Shown: piece after piece, positions 7,841-26,008 of the stretch
How positions within the stretch are numbered: the first letter of the stretch is position 1
Layout of the letters: each line of letters opens with the position of its first letter
Source: Rhodococcoides fascians NBRC 12155 = LMG 3623
Lineage (GTDB): Bacteria; Actinomycetota; Actinomycetes; Mycobacteriales; Mycobacteriaceae
Direction of reading: 5' to 3'
Assembly (NCBI RefSeq): GCF_001894785.1
Contig: NZ_BCWW01000001.1
Coordinates: 248,001 to 312,000 of the forward strand
Length of the DNA: 64,000 bases
Translations under genes and position numbers: made by a program
The notes under the pieces: model-generated
Database searches by the model: none
The model's input: the letters and a program-made list of their open reading frames with translations, nothing else
What the model was told of the DNA's origin: nothing

Positions 7841-7965
7841 ATCGGGTTGCGTGCATCCCCAGGTTATTGTCTCCCGGAGAGCCGTGGTGGTCATCCACCC
7901 GGTTTGTAGTACACGCTAACTCAGATCAGCGCAGCACCGACCTACCGAACAGTGGCGAGCACTCT

Positions 7966-8712
7966 GTGAGACGACGATCGACCGATTCCTCCGAGACCCG
8001 ATGGTGGGTGCTCGCTGTGGCGGTGTGCGCTGTGGTCGGTCTGCTGCTCGGAACCACGAGGCATGCCTCGGACGGCAACGAGTTGCGGGGCGGCGATACG
8101 ACACGGCTCGCCGATCTGGTCGATTCGGCCCAGAGAAGCAGCGACGATGCGCTGCGCAGTAGAGATGCGCTGGAGCAGCAGGTCGATCTCCTGCAGCAGC
8201 GTACGGCGGCGGGCGACTCCGAGGTGGCCGACGCGTTGGCCCGGGTCGACGCCCTCTCGGACGCGGCGGGTCGGGAGGAGGCGTCCGGCACGGGGTTGAC
8301 GGTGACGATGGCCGACGCTCCACGCGGTCCCGACGGGTCGTATGCGTCCGACGCGTCTCCGGACGACCTGGTGGTTCATCAGGTCGACGTGCAGAGTGTC
8401 CTCAACGCCCTGTGGGCCGGTGGTGCGTCGGCGATGGCGATGCAGGATCAGCGTCTGGTGGCGTCGTCGGCACCGCGGTGTATCGGGAACACGCTGCTAC
8501 TGGGCGGCCGGACGTACAGTCCGCCGTACGTGATGACGGCTCTCGGCGACCCGGATCGACTGCGGGCGGCGCTGGACAACGAGCCCGGGGTGCGGCTGTA
8601 CGAGCAGTATGCGCTGCGCTATGGCCTCCGCTACGAGGTCGCGGCCTATCAGAACCTCTCGGTTCCGGCGTACACCGAATCGGTGCGCATGCGTTTCGCG
8701 GAGCCGCGCTGA
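7966..8712 (+). CDS. DUF881 family envelope protein
   Basis: 248 residues from a GTG at 7966. One N-terminal membrane helix (WWVLAVAVCAVVGLLLG) is followed by a coiled-coil-like acidic region with RDALEQQVDLLQQRT, then the DUF881 domain containing VQSVLNALWAGGASAMAMQ and GNTLLLGGRTYSPPYVM. The family faces the outside of the cell; its function is undefined, but it is always near crgA and the pkn operon in this order and near division genes in Firmicutes. The frame is open upstream, so the start is the best of several weak options. trpG begins 13 bases after its stop. Confidence 0.85.
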   Translation: MRRRSTDSSETRWWVLAVAVCAVVGLLLGTTRHASDGNELRGGDTTRLADLVDSAQRSSDDALRSRDALEQQVDLLQQRTAAGDSEVADALARVDALSDAAGREEASGTGLTVTMADAPRGPDGSYASDASPDDLVVHQVDVQSVLNALWAGGASAMAMQDQRLVASSAPRCIGNTLLLGGRTYSPPYVMTALGDPDRLRAALDNEPGVRLYEQYALRYGLRYEVAAYQNLSVPAYTESVRMRFAEPR

Positions 8713-8725
8713 GTACGCTGTCGAC

Positions 8726-9367
8726 ATGCGCATTCTCGTCGTCGACAACTACGACAGCTTCGTCTTCAACCTCGTCCAGTACCTGGGCCAGTTGAACGCC
8801 GAGGTCGAGGTGTGGCGCAACGACGACGAGCGACTCGCCGATCGCGACGCTGTCGCCGCGGAGTTCGACGGCATTCTGCTCAGCCCGGGCCCGGGAACCC
8901 CGCAGCGCGCCGGGGCCACGATGGACCTGGTTTCGGCGAGCGCGCGGGCCGGAACCCCGCTGCTCGGTGTGTGTCTGGGCCATCAGGCCATCGGAGCCGC
9001 GTTCGGTGCCACGGTCGAGAGGGCCCCGGAGTTGCTGCACGGTAAGACCAGCCTCGTCCATCACACCGGCGTCGGCGTCCTGGAGGGGATGGGCGAGCCG
9101 TTCACGGCCACCCGCTATCACTCGCTGACCGTCCGCGAGGACACCATCCCCGCGGAGCTCGAGATCATCGGCCGTACCGAATCCGGTCTGGTGATGGCCA
9201 TGAGGCACACCGAGCTACCCATTCACGGCGTGCAGTTCCATCCGGAGTCCATCCTCACCGAGGGCGGGCACCGGATGCTGGCCAACTGGCTCGCAGTGTG
9301 CGGTATGCCCACCGATTCCGGTTTGGTGGGAACCCTGGAGGCGCAGGTCGCCGAGGCCTTCGCCTGA
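8726..9367 (+). CDS. trpG: Anthranilate/4-amino-4-deoxychorismate synthase glutaminase subunit
   Basis: 213 residues, a class-I glutamine amidotransferase. The nucleophile is Cys83 in GVCLGHQAIG, and the triad is completed by His172 and Glu174 in HPES. The oxyanion motif SPGPGTPQRAG is present. It releases ammonia from glutamine for a chorismate-using partner. In mycobacteria the gene at this locus (Rv0013) is the only such subunit and serves both tryptophan (TrpE) and folate (PabB) synthesis; whether that holds here is inference. It converges on pknB with only three bases between the stop codons. Confidence 0.93.
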   Translation: MRILVVDNYDSFVFNLVQYLGQLNAEVEVWRNDDERLADRDAVAAEFDGILLSPGPGTPQRAGATMDLVSASARAGTPLLGVCLGHQAIGAAFGATVERAPELLHGKTSLVHHTGVGVLEGMGEPFTATRYHSLTVREDTIPAELEIIGRTESGLVMAMRHTELPIHGVQFHPESILTEGGHRMLANWLAVCGMPTDSGLVGTLEAQVAEAFA

Positions 9368-9370
9368 TCG

Positions 9371-11301
9371 CTAACGCCCGGGGATACCCAGGGCACCGAT
9401 GCTGATCGTGACTGTGTCGGACTTGCTGATCTCGGACCCTGCCGGCTGCGTCTGATTCACCACTCGCCCGACCATCAACGGATCCAGCGTCGCTTCCCTT
9501 GTCGCCGTCAGTTCCGCTGCCGTGCCCGTCCAGCCGGCCGACTGCAGCGCGGCCAACGCCTGTGCCTCGGTCAGACCGGCGAGGTCGGGCATGGGGATCT
9601 TGTCGCCGTTCGACACGCGCAGCGTGACCACGGTGTTCTCGGTGACATTGGTGCCGCCCACGGGGTCTGTGGAGACGACCTGACCCGTCGGCTGTCCCGA
9701 GTCGATGTTCTGCACCTGGACGCGCAGTCCGGCTCCCTCGACGTTCGGCTGCGCCACGTTCACGAGTTGCCCCACGACGTCGGGCATCCGCACCTGCGCC
9801 GGCCCGGTGCCCAGGGTGATGCGAACCTGCGAGTTCGCGTTCATGCTCACGCCCGAGGACGGATTCTGCTCGACGACCTTGTCGAGGTTCTCGGGTGACG
9901 ACGGAGCACGGGCGACGGTGGCATCGAGCTGGAGGCCCACCTCGTTCAGTGCATCCGACGCCTGCTGCTGGGTGAGGCCGGTCAGTCGAGGAACCTGCAC
10001 CTGCTGCGGTCCCGAGGACACGTCGAGCTGGATGTTCCCCGGCGATTCGGTCTGTGATCCGGCCGCCGGATTGGTGCCGATGGCCGAGCCTTCCGGAATC
10101 GCCGCGTCGGGCTTCTCCTGGATGCTCACTCGCAGGCCGGCTTCTTCGAGTTGACGCTGTGCCTCGTCTGCGGACAGTCCTACTACGGTGGGCACGGCGA
10201 CGGTCTTGGGGTCGGCACCGGGACCGAGCGACCACAGGAAGGCACCGACGATAGCGACGACGATGATCGCGGCCGCCGAGATCAACGCGATCTTGAGGCC
10301 GCGGCGGTTCTTCGGTTCGTCGTAGTCCTCCGTGTGGCGTGACGACCGAGGTGCCGCGGTAGCGGCGGGCTTGTCCTTGCCGGAGAAATCGGCCTGACGG
10401 GAATCGACGGAGCCGAGGATGGTGGTTCGATCCTCGTCGTTCATCACCATGGGCGCACTCGGGCGCTGTCCACCCAGAACGCGGACCAGGTCGGTACGCA
10501 TCTCGGCGGCGCTCTGGTAGCGATTGGCCGGGTTCTTGGCCATTGCCTTGAGGATGATCGAGTCGAGTTCGCGCGGGACGGTGTCGTTGACCAGCGACGG
10601 CAGCTGGGGGTCTTCACGGACGTGCTGGTAGGCGACGGCGACCGGCGAATCCCCCTTGAACGGCGGCTCGCCGGTCAGGATCTCGAACAGCACGCAGCCG
10701 AGCGAGTAGACGTCCGAACGCGCATCGACCTGTTCCCCGCGGGCCTGCTCGGGCGAGAGGTACTGCGCGGTTCCGATGACGGCGGCAGTCTGAGTCATCG
10801 GCGAGGACGAGTCGGCGATGGCACGGGCGATGCCGAAGTCCATCACCTTCACCGCGCCGGCGTTGTTGATCATGATGTTGGCGGGTTTGACGTCGCGGTG
10901 CACGATGCCGTTGCGGTGGCTGAAATCGAGCGCAGCACAGACGTCGGCGATGACCTCCATGGCCCGACGCGGCTCCATGGGTCCTTCGGCGCGCACGATG
11001 TCGCGCAGGGTGTCGCCGTCGACGTATTCCATGACGATGAACGGGAGCGGACCGGCTTCGGTCTCCGCTTCACCGGTGTCGTAGACGGCGACGATGGCGG
11101 GGTGATTGAGCGCAGCAGCGTTCTGTGCCTCACGTCGGAACCTGAGATAGAACGTGGGGTCGCGAGCGAGGTCGGCGCGCAGAACCTTGATGGCGACGTC
11201 ACGATCGAGTCGGGTGTCCCGAGCGAGGTGAACCTCGGACATACCGCCGAAACCGAGTATCTCGCCCAGCTCGTAGCGAGAGGAGAGCGTACGGGGAGTC
11301 G

Positions 11302-11305
<4 letters not shown>
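9371..11305 (-). CDS. pknB: Ser/Thr protein kinase PknB with four PASTA domains
   Basis: 644 residues. The N-terminal Hanks-type kinase has Lys40, HRD with Asp138, DFG at 156-158 and activation-loop Thr171/Thr173, matching mycobacterial PknB numbering. A juxtamembrane linker, one helix at about 338-360 and four extracellular PASTA repeats follow. The PASTA domains bind muropeptide or lipid II and the kinase phosphorylates peptidoglycan synthesis and division proteins. It is the last gene of the fhaA-to-pknB reverse operon, and its ATG overlaps the pknA stop by four bases (ATGA). Confidence 0.98.
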
Positions 11306-12678
<1,373 letters not shown>

Positions 12679-12684
12679 CGATGC

Positions 12685-14169
12685 TCACCTCCCCTGCAAT
12701 GCGGCGGCGATGACGGCGCGGCCGATGGGTGCTGCGACCGAACCGCCGGTGGCGGCGAGGGCTCGATCTCCGCCGTCCTCGACGATGACGGCGATGGCGA
12801 CCTTGGGGTCCTTCGCCGGCGCGAAACCGATGTACCACGCATGGGGCGGGGTGTTGCGAGGATCCGAACCATGTTCTGCGGTACCGGTTTTCGACGCGAT
12901 CTGCACCCCGGGGATCTTGCCTTCCCCGCTGGTGTTGTTCTCGGAACCGATCATCAGATCGGTCAGGGTCGCGGCCGTGTCGGAGCTGATCGCCTCACCC
13001 ATCGATTGGGGTTGGTAGCTGGACAGGTCCGACAGGTCGGGAGATTGCAACTGCTGCACCAGGTTCGGAGCCATCCGTACACCGCCGTTGGCGACGGTCG
13101 CGGCGATGACGGCGTCCTGCAGCGGGGTGAGCGCCACGTCGCGCTGACCGATGCTGGACTGGCCGAGAGCCGCGTCGTCGTCGATGGATCCGATGGTGCT
13201 GTCGGCAACGGTGAGCGGGATGCTGGTGTCCTCTCCGATACCGAACTTGGCGGCGGTCTCGCGCATCTTGTCGGCGCCGGTGTCGATGCCGAGTTCGACG
13301 AAGGCGGTGTTGCACGACCGTGCGAACGCCTCACGTAGCGAGGCGGTCTGACCGCCTCCGCACGTCGAACCGTTGTAGTTCTCGAGCGTCGTCGACGTTC
13401 CCGGAAGGGTGATGTTCGACGCGGCCGTGAGTTGATCGTCCGGGGTGGCGCCTGCTTGGAGCGCAGCGGCGGTCGTGATCACCTTGAACGTCGATCCCGG
13501 TGGGTAGGTCTGCGAGATCGCGCGGTTCACCAGCGGCTTGCCCGGATCGTCGCTCAGGTTCTCCCAGGCGGTCGACGTGGTGCTGCCGTCGTGGCTGGCC
13601 AGCAGGTTGGGGTCGTAGCTCGGCGTGCTGGCCATGGCGAGAATGTTGCCGGTGGCGGGGTCGAGGGCCACGACGGAGCCGGTGTATCCCTTGGCGGTCA
13701 GCTGGTCGTACGCCACCTGTTGGACGACCGGGTCGATGGTGGTGACGACGTTGCCGCCGCGGGGATCCCGGCCGGAGATGAGGTCGAACAGGCGTCCGCC
13801 GAACAACCGGTCGTCGGATCCGTTGAGTACCGGGTCCTCGGCGCGTTCGAGACCGGTGCTCGAGTACAGCATCGAATAGAAGCCAGTGATCGGGGCGTTG
13901 GCCTGCGGGCTCGCGGGGGAGATCGAGTTCTGCGGGTACGTGCGCAGGTACTTGTAGCGATCGTCGGTGGCAACCGACGATGCGAGAACCTGGCCACCGG
14001 CCGAGATCTGACCGCGCTGACGTGAGTACTCGTCGAGCAGAACGCGGGAGTTCCGCGGGTCGGTGCGCAGGTCGTCGGCCTTGATGACCTGAACGTAGGT
14101 CGCGTTGGCGAGCAGGGCGACCACCATCACCATGATGGCGATGGAGACGCGGCGTAGGGGGGTGTTCAT
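12685..14169 (-). CDS. pbpA: Peptidoglycan transpeptidase PbpA (class B PBP)
   Basis: 494 residues. An N-terminal membrane anchor (about 8-24) is followed by a short dimerisation region and a transpeptidase domain with all three motifs: S226-T-F-K, S285-C-N and K427-T-G. It cross-links peptide stems and pairs with the RodA glycosyltransferase encoded just upstream, with which it overlaps by ATGA. Length and motifs agree with mycobacterial PbpA (Rv0016c). Confidence 0.97.
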   Translation of the reverse strand: MNTPLRRVSIAIMVMVVALLANATYVQVIKADDLRTDPRNSRVLLDEYSRQRGQISAGGQVLASSVATDDRYKYLRTYPQNSISPASPQANAPITGFYSMLYSSTGLERAEDPVLNGSDDRLFGGRLFDLISGRDPRGGNVVTTIDPVVQQVAYDQLTAKGYTGSVVALDPATGNILAMASTPSYDPNLLASHDGSTTSTAWENLSDDPGKPLVNRAISQTYPPGSTFKVITTAAALQAGATPDDQLTAASNITLPGTSTTLENYNGSTCGGGQTASLREAFARSCNTAFVELGIDTGADKMRETAAKFGIGEDTSIPLTVADSTIGSIDDDAALGQSSIGQRDVALTPLQDAVIAATVANGGVRMAPNLVQQLQSPDLSDLSSYQPQSMGEAISSDTAATLTDLMIGSENNTSGEGKIPGVQIASKTGTAEHGSDPRNTPPHAWYIGFAPAKDPKVAIAVIVEDGGDRALAATGGSVAAPIGRAVIAAALQGR

Positions 14170-15623
14170 GCGCGCTTCACCATTTCGGTCGGCGCCTCGG
14201 CGATCGGGGCGGCCACAGCGGGCTTCTTCTTGGGGGTCGCAGGCTCACGCGCTGCGTCGGAGATCTTGATCAGCAAGGCCACCAACAGGTAGTTCGCCAG
14301 CAACGAGGATCCTCCGTACGACATGTACGGGGTGGTCAGACCGGTCAGCGGGATGAGTTTGGTGACGCCGCCGACGACGACGAACAGCTGCACGGCGACG
14401 GTGAACGAGAGCCCGGCGGCGAGCAACTTGCCGAAGCTGTCTCGGACGGCGAGCGCAGTACGCATTCCGCGAATGACGAACAGCAGATACAGGATCAGCA
14501 CTGCGGCCAAACCGATGAGGCCGAGTTCCTCGCCGACGGTGGCGATGATGAAGTCGGTCTTGGGGAACGGAACCTGCGACGGGCGACCGCTGCCGAGGCC
14601 GGTGCCGGCGAGCCCGCCGGTGGCCAGACCGAACAGCGACTGGGAAATCTGGTAGCCGGTGTCGTTGTAGTCCGCGAACGGGTCCAGCCAGGTCAGTGTC
14701 CGCACGCGCACGTGGCTGAACGCCTGGTAGGCGAAGAAGAATCCGACCATCAGCAGACCGCTGCCGATGATGATCCAGCCGACACGTTCGGTGGCGATGT
14801 AGATCATCACCAGAACGGTGCTGAAGATCAGCAGCGACGTGCCCAGGTCCTTCTCGAACACGAGCACCGCGACCGAGACGATCCACACGACGATGATGGG
14901 CCCGAGATCGCGAGCGCGCGGGAAGTCCATGCCGAGCCAGTGTTTGCCTGCCGTGGTGAACAGTTCGCGCTTGGACACCAGCAGTGACGCGAAGAAGATC
15001 AGCAGCAGAATCTTGGCGAATTCACCGGGCTGCAAACTGAAGCCGGGCAACCGAATCCAGATCTTGGATCCGTTGACCTCGGAGAACGCCGACGGCAGCA
15101 GCGCGGGAATGGCGAGAAGGATCAAGCCGGCCAGGCCGAGGGTGTACCCGTAGCGAGCCAGGGTGCGGTAGTCGCGCAGCAGCACCAGCAGTGCCACGAA
15201 GCCGGCGATGGCCAGCGTCGTCCACAGCACCTGCTGGTTGGCGTCGGGCGAGGGAATGGGGTTGCCGAGGTACTGCGCCTGTTGCTGATCGGCCAGGTCC
15301 AGTCGATGGATCAGCACCAGGCCGAGACCGTTGAGCAGCGCGACGATCGGCAGCAGCAGCGGATCCGCATAGGGGGCGAACCGTCGTACGGCCAAGTGCG
15401 CCACCGTCACCAGTGCGAGGTAGGCCAGCGCGTACTTGGCCAGGTCCCAGGTGATCGTCTGTTCCTGGCTGGCTTCGACGAGGATCAACGAGATGGTGGT
15501 GATCAGGACCGCGGCACCGAGCAGCAGCAATTCGACATTGCGACGATTCGACTGGATCGGTGCGGGAGCGAACCCACCGGGAGGACTCGGAAAGGAGCCT
15601 CCTGCGGACGGATTGGAACTCAT
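14166..15623 (-). CDS. rodA: Peptidoglycan glycosyltransferase RodA (SEDS family)
   Basis: 485 residues with a Pro/Gly-rich cytosolic head and about twelve membrane helices. SEDS signatures are present, including the catalytic-region [14 protein letters not shown], the [13 protein letters not shown] helix and a C-terminal [18 protein letters not shown]. It polymerises lipid II. The ATG at 15623 overlaps the pstP stop (ATGA); the frame stays open far upstream, but that part is antisense-like shadow of pstP. Forms the elongation synthase with PbpA. Confidence 0.97.
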   Translation of the reverse strand: MSSNPSAGGSFPSPPGGFAPAPIQSNRRNVELLLLGAAVLITTISLILVEASQEQTITWDLAKYALAYLALVTVAHLAVRRFAPYADPLLLPIVALLNGLGLVLIHRLDLADQQQAQYLGNPIPSPDANQQVLWTTLAIAGFVALLVLLRDYRTLARYGYTLGLAGLILLAIPALLPSAFSEVNGSKIWIRLPGFSLQPGEFAKILLLIFFASLLVSKRELFTTAGKHWLGMDFPRARDLGPIIVVWIVSVAVLVFEKDLGTSLLIFSTVLVMIYIATERVGWIIIGSGLLMVGFFFAYQAFSHVRVRTLTWLDPFADYNDTGYQISQSLFGLATGGLAGTGLGSGRPSQVPFPKTDFIIATVGEELGLIGLAAVLILYLLFVIRGMRTALAVRDSFGKLLAAGLSFTVAVQLFVVVGGVTKLIPLTGLTTPYMSYGGSSLLANYLLVALLIKISDAAREPATPKKKPAVAAPIAEAPTEMVKRA

Positions 15624-17065
15624 CGAGTACCGGTCCTGCAGTTCTGGCCTGGGATCTGCGCGACGGTCGGTGTCGGCACGGCGGTAGTGGTCGGGGCAGC
15701 TTCCGGAACGGGCTCCGGCGCGGGCGGAGGCAACGGCACTCCGGGGGGCGCGATGATCGGCGTCGTCGGGGCGGGTGCGGCCGTGGTGGTCACTGCCGGC
15801 TCGGTCTCGCAGACCTCCAGTAGGTCTCCCGAGGCCAACCGTTGCACCTGACCGCGGGCGTCGTCGAGAGAGCCCGACGGGAGTCCTGCGGTCACCTGCT
15901 CGCGCGCGGCCGGCAACAGGTCGTCGATCTCGAACGGGACGCAATCGGCCGGCGCGGCGTCGGGTGCAGTCAATGTGACGCCACCGTTGTCGTCGAGGCA
16001 GCCGATCAATTCCACGCTCTGCAACGAGTACCCGAGAACGGAACCGGGGAGACCGCGCAGCACGGTGACCTTGCTGTTGTCCGCACCGACGTAGTAATTG
16101 CCCTTGATCACCGAATTGGCAACCACTACACCGATTCCGGCCAACACGATCAGGGTCAGCGCGATCAGCGACCACCGCAGCTTGTGCGACTTCTTCTCCG
16201 GTGTCACCACGGGAGCGGTCACGCGCTTGGGCGTCGTGCGCGGGGGACGCATGGCGGCGGCGCGGCCCGCTGCAGTGTTCGGCGGCGGAGCGTCTTCTTC
16301 GTCCTCGGTGCTGGCTGCGCCGCCGAGAATCGGGTGGCTCTGGCCGTAGTCGAGGTCGATGACGTCGGCGACGACGACGGTGACGTTGTCCGGGCCACCG
16401 CTGCGCAGGGCTAGTTCGATGAGGCGGTCGGCGCACGGCCCGGTCTCGCCCTCGGCGAGGGTGTTCTCGATGGTTTCGTCGCTCACGACGTCCGACAAAC
16501 CGTCGGAGCACAACAGGTAGCGGTCGCCGGCACGGACCTCGCGGACGGTGAGCGTCGGCTCGATCTCGTTACCGGTCAGCGCCCTCATGATCAGTGAGCG
16601 TTGCGGGTGCGTGTGCGCCTGTTCGGCGGTGATGCGGCCTTCGTCGACCAGTGACTGGACGAACGTATCGTCGCGGGTGATCTGAGTGAGCGAGCCGTCG
16701 CGCAGCATGTAGGCACGCGAGTCACCGATGTGCACCAGACCCATTCGCTTGCCCGCGAACAGGATTGCGGTCAGCGTGGTTCCCATGCCGTCGAGTTCGG
16801 GCTCGTCTTCCACCTGGTCGGCGATGGAGGCGTTGCCCTCGCGGGTGGCGGCTTCGAGTTTGCCGAGCAGATCCTCGCCCGGTTCGTCGTCGTCGAGGTG
16901 CGCCAGCGCGGCGATCATCAACTGCGAGGCCACTTCGCCTGCGGCGTGACCGCCCATGCCGTCGGCCAGAGCCAACAGTCGCGCACCTGCGTAGACGGAG
17001 TCCTCGTTGTTGGAGCGAACGAGACCGCGATCGCTGCGGGCGGCGTAGCGGAGAACAAGGGTCAC
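15620..17065 (-). CDS. pstP: PP2C-type Ser/Thr phosphatase PstP
   Basis: 481 residues from a GTG at 17065, whose GTGA overlaps the fhaB stop. The N-terminal PP2C domain has metal-binding motifs [33 protein letters not shown] and [14 protein letters not shown] juxtamembrane segment, one membrane helix near residue 300 and an extracellular region ending in a Pro/Thr-rich tail follow. It reverses phosphorylation by PknA and PknB. The tail is variable among relatives and may simply reach the cell wall. Confidence 0.96.
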   Translation of the reverse strand: MTLVLRYAARSDRGLVRSNNEDSVYAGARLLALADGMGGHAAGEVASQLMIAALAHLDDDEPGEDLLGKLEAATREGNASIADQVEDEPELDGMGTTLTAILFAGKRMGLVHIGDSRAYMLRDGSLTQITRDDTFVQSLVDEGRITAEQAHTHPQRSLIMRALTGNEIEPTLTVREVRAGDRYLLCSDGLSDVVSDETIENTLAEGETGPCADRLIELALRSGGPDNVTVVVADVIDLDYGQSHPILGGAASTEDEEDAPPPNTAAGRAAAMRPPRTTPKRVTAPVVTPEKKSHKLRWSLIALTLIVLAGIGVVVANSVIKGNYYVGADNSKVTVLRGLPGSVLGYSLQSVELIGCLDDNGGVTLTAPDAAPADCVPFEIDDLLPAAREQVTAGLPSGSLDDARGQVQRLASGDLLEVCETEPAVTTTAAPAPTTPIIAPPGVPLPPPAPEPVPEAAPTTTAVPTPTVAQIPGQNCRTGTR

Positions 17066-17526
17066 GGGCGCAACTCGATCACGGTCTTGCCGACGCGAAC
17101 CGGAGTTCCCAGTGGAACGCGTACAGCGGTGGTGACCTTGGCTCGATCGAGGTAGGTGCCGTTGGTCGAGCCCAAGTCTTCGACGTACCAATCTCCGCCG
17201 CGAGGCGAGAGGCGAGCGTGCCTGGTGGACGAATAGTCGTCTGTCAGAACGAGAGTCGAATCGTCTGCGCGTCCGATCAGAACCGGCTGAGTGCCGAGCG
17301 AGATGCGCGTGCCGGCGAGGCCGCCCTGGGTCACCACGAGGTACTTCGCCACCTTCTGCTTGTTGAACGACGGGAGCACCTTCGAGCCACCGGAGTAGCG
17401 GGCGGGCACACGCATACCGGCTGCGGCATAGATGTCACTGCGCAGCGTCCGAAGAACGGCCCAGACGAAGAACCACAACAGAAGCAGAAAACCTGCCCTG
17501 GTCAGTTGCAGAATCAATCCCTGCAC
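17062..17526 (-). CDS. fhaB: FHA-domain protein FhaB (FipA)
   Basis: 154 residues. A membrane helix (about 8-26) and a C-terminal FHA domain with LIGRADDSTLVL, STRHARL and DLGSTNGTYLD are visible. FHA domains bind phosphothreonine; in mycobacteria FhaB is phosphorylated by PknA/PknB and helps division under stress. GTG at 17526 follows a strong ribosome site (AGGAGGTGA). A 180-base gap separates it from fhaA and could hold a second promoter. Confidence 0.95.
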   Translation of the reverse strand: MQGLILQLTRAGFLLLLWFFVWAVLRTLRSDIYAAAGMRVPARYSGGSKVLPSFNKQKVAKYLVVTQGGLAGTRISLGTQPVLIGRADDSTLVLTDDYSSTRHARLSPRGGDWYVEDLGSTNGTYLDRAKVTTAVRVPLGTPVRVGKTVIELRP

Positions 17527-17706
17527 GACGATTCACCTCCTCCTTCGCGATCGGACCTGCATCCCCCACAATCCGACGCGGCGGCGCGACAGACATGGTT
17601 GTCTCGCAGCATCATAGGGTGCAGTCGCTCGTGTGGACGACATACGGGTGGGCGAACCTGCGAGTCGAGGAGACGAACATCTCGGTCGGCCGGGCCACTC
17701 CGGTGA

Positions 17707-19176
17707 TCAGACGATCCGGACCAGAATCTCGGAGTGACCGGCGCGGATCACGTCGCCGTCGGCCAGTTGCCAATCCTGGACGGGTGCACCGTTGACGGTG
17801 GTTCCGTTGGTGGATCCCAGATCGGACAGCATGGCCACTCGGCCGTCCCAGCGAATCTCGATGTGTCGGCGTGACACTCCGGTGTCGGGGAGGCGGAACT
17901 GGGCGTCCTGGCCGCGCCCGATGATGTTCTGTCCGTCCCGGAGCTGGAAGTAGCGGCCGCTGCCGTCCTCGAGCTGAAGGGTCGCGGCGAGCGCCTGGGG
18001 CTGACCTGCGTAGGAAGCCGGCTGGTCGTAGCCGTAGCCGTCCCCGCGATCACCGGCACCCTGGGGGTAGCCGCGGCCGTAGGGCGCTTGGGCAGGCGGG
18101 TAGTCGTAGGCGGGCTGCTGGTAGCCCTGCTGTGGGTAACCGGCACCCTGCGGCTCGGCATAGCGGCCGGCGGGCTCGCCGTACGCCTGCTCCTGATAGG
18201 GAGCCTCGCTGTAGGCACCGCCCTGCTCGCCACCGTTGTAGTCGTAACCGGCACCGTTGTAGCCCTGAGCGTCGTAACCCTGGGCGTTGTAGCCCTGAGC
18301 GTCGTAACCCTGGGCGTTGTAGCCCGCTCGGTCGTAGCCCTGGGCGTCGTAACCCTGCTCCTGACCGTTGGGTGCTCCGTAGGCCTGGTCGTATCCCTGC
18401 TCCTGGCCGCCGGCGGCGCTGTAGGCCTGGCCGTGCTGGGCGTACGGCTGCTCGTCGTAGCCCTGGTTCTCGTAGCCCTGGGCGTTGTACGGCTGCTGGT
18501 CGTAGCGCTGATCTCGATCGGCGGGCGCGTAACCCTGCGCGTCGTATCCGTTCTGCTCACGCGCCGCGTAGCGGGGATCCTGGCCACCGGCGTATCCGTT
18601 GCGCGCGCGCGGATCCGGACGATGTCCGTCCGCGGGGTCGCGCTGCGGGTCGTAGCCTGGGTTCTGCGTCATGTGGCCGGCTCCTGGTATCGACATCGGT
18701 GGGGCAGTCGGTCGCTGCGTGGCTGAAGGGACGGGACGGGCTGGCTGTGCCGACGCGTTCTGCTGAACAGAGCTGTTCTGCGCAGCAATCGCCGATCGTC
18801 CCACATCGGGATCGACCGAGCCACTGGCCCGGAACTGTCCGGTGTGAAGGGTGGGCGACGGTTCGAAGCGAACCACCACGTCACCGTAGGTCTGCCACCC
18901 CTGATCACGGATGTAATCGTCCAGGTGACGCGAGAAAGCCTTGACCGTGAGCTCGCGATCACCGGCAAGTTCCTCGTGATCCGAGCTGTTGATCGTGATC
19001 ACGTAGTTGTTGGGTGCCAGGTAATGACCGCCGTCCAAGGGGCGAACGAGATCGGACGCCTCCTGTTGCAGCGCCGCCTCGACTTCGGCCGGTACGACGC
19101 CGCCGCCGAACACGCGGGCGAAGACGTCGCCGACAGCGCTCTGCAGCTTGCGTTCGAAACGCTGAACGATGCCCAT
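17707..19176 (-). CDS. fhaA: FHA-domain protein FhaA
   Basis: 489 residues. The N-terminal ~120 residues are the DUF3662 domain (MGIVQRFERKLQSAVGDVF). A long disordered centre rich in G, Y, Q, A and D follows, with repeats of the form AQGYD/AQGYN. The C-terminal FHA domain has GRGQDAQFRL, SRRHIEI and DLGSTNGTTVNG. In mycobacteria FhaA binds phosphorylated MviN/MurJ and PknB and damps peptidoglycan synthesis. GAGGAGGGG lies 7 bases before the ATG. It is the first gene of the reverse operon. Confidence 0.95.
   Translation of the reverse strand: MGIVQRFERKLQSAVGDVFARVFGGGVVPAEVEAALQQEASDLVRPLDGGHYLAPNNYVITINSSDHEELAGDRELTVKAFSRHLDDYIRDQGWQTYGDVVVRFEPSPTLHTGQFRASGSVDPDVGRSAIAAQNSSVQQNASAQPARPVPSATQRPTAPPMSIPGAGHMTQNPGYDPQRDPADGHRPDPRARNGYAGGQDPRYAAREQNGYDAQGYAPADRDQRYDQQPYNAQGYENQGYDEQPYAQHGQAYSAAGGQEQGYDQAYGAPNGQEQGYDAQGYDRAGYNAQGYDAQGYNAQGYDAQGYNGAGYDYNGGEQGGAYSEAPYQEQAYGEPAGRYAEPQGAGYPQQGYQQPAYDYPPAQAPYGRGYPQGAGDRGDGYGYDQPASYAGQPQALAATLQLEDGSGRYFQLRDGQNIIGRGQDAQFRLPDTGVSRRHIEIRWDGRVAMLSDLGSTNGTTVNGAPVQDWQLADGDVIRAGHSEILVRIV
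18241..18330 (-). repeat. Three 30-bp repeats inside fhaA
   Basis: Units 18241-18270, 18271-18300 and 18301-18330 begin GTCGTAACC and read, on the coding strand, as decapeptides of the AQGYNAQGYD type. Looser copies extend across about 18080-18590. This is coding repeat in a disordered linker, likely variable in length between strains. Confidence 0.85.
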
Positions 19177-19383
19177 CGTGACCCCTCCTCTCACTGTGTT
19201 CTTCCACCCTGTGGTGCCTGTTGCCTACAACGGTGCGACGGCCGCGTGTCATCACGAAGTCGCGCTGCAAGCATGATATACGGTGCGGCCGACAGCAACG
19301 CTGTGCCGCCGGTTGCTCGGGGCCGCTCGAGGCGGCGATTTTCGAGCACGGCGGGGTGCGTGTTAGTGTTCTCGCCGTCACCC

Positions 19384-19469
19384 GGGCGGGTGGCGGAATG
19401 GCAGACGCGCTGGCTTCAGGTGCCAGTGTCCTTCGGGACGTGGGGGTTCAAGTCCCCCTCCGCCCACCA
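19384..19469 (+). tRNA. tRNA-Leu (CAG)
   Basis: Acceptor GGGCGGG pairs with TCCGCCC (one G-T). Anticodon stem CTGGC/GCCAG encloses TTCAGGT with anticodon CAG. A long variable arm (GTGTCCTTCGGGACG) marks a class-II tRNA. CCA is encoded at 19467-19469. Confidence 0.97.
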
Positions 19470-19470
19470 C

Positions 19471-19512
19471 ACTGGCCGCAGCTGATCTCGATCGCTGCGG
19501 CCAGTAGTTTCT
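19471..19512 (+). terminator. Terminator of tRNA-Leu
   Basis: A perfect 12-bp stem, ACTGGCCGCAGC with GCTGCGGCCAGT, encloses an 11-base loop and is followed by AGTTTCTT. It starts one base after the tRNA. Confidence 0.88.
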
Positions 19513-19893
19513 TCGAACCCCGGCGTGTGAGCGCGGGTGATGCCTTACATTCGTGTAGTTCGACAACGATGTCGACGTGTCGATGCAGAGCCGGATTCCG
19601 GACCCCGTCGATTCGGTGGAAAATCGCAGGTGAGAGCCCGAAGTAGGCTTACCTTATTTGCGAGAGCACCCTGGTACTGACTTATCGTTCGTAATTGGAT
19701 CGGCCTCACCACGGCCTGATCCGTCGAGTCCTTCACTTTTCTACCACGAGCCCACCCGCCCGTGCAGAGGAAAGCGTGGAAGATCGACAGGTGCTGCTTC
19801 AACGGCGAGGACGCACCGCAGGCCGTTCGAGCAGCCGGTTACACCACACCGTCGCCGACGAGTTTCAAGGCTGGACTTATCCGAAGGCTAGGT
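19513..19893 (+). promoter_or_regulatory. Long leader upstream of gltB
   Basis: About 380 bases with no gene that I can support. The frame of gltB is open back to a GTG at 19762, but without a ribosome site, and the added residues have no place in the known glutamate synthase propeptide. The region must hold the gltBD promoter and may contain nitrogen control; I could not recognise a specific operator. Confidence 0.4.
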
Positions 19894-25927
<6,034 letters not shown>

Positions 25928-25942
25928 GTAGTTTTTCGCCCG

Positions 25943-26008
25943 TCCCGTCGGGATCAATGTCCCTTTCTTGCACTCTGAGCGACTGAAAGCCGCATTGATC
26001 CCGACGGG
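25943..26008 (+). terminator. Large hairpin after gltD
   Basis: CCCGTCGGGATCAATG (25943-25958) is a perfect inverted copy of CATTGATCCCGACGGG (25993-26008), 16 bp across a 34-base loop. Inside, CTTTC and GAAAG form an inner stem. No T-run follows, so if it stops gltBD transcription it does so in the U-less manner common in Actinobacteria; it may equally be a member of a dispersed repeat family. Confidence 0.6.

Noticed and set aside
15624..16511. N-terminal extension of RodA by about 300 codons
   Set aside because: The extension lies out of frame within pstP and has Arg/His-rich noise; the ATG at 15623 with ATGA overlap gives the normal RodA length.
19641..19665. IdeR/DtxR-like box (AGGCTTACCTTA) upstream of gltB
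   Set aside because: Only about 12 of 19 consensus positions match and one half is missing; there is no iron-related gene downstream.
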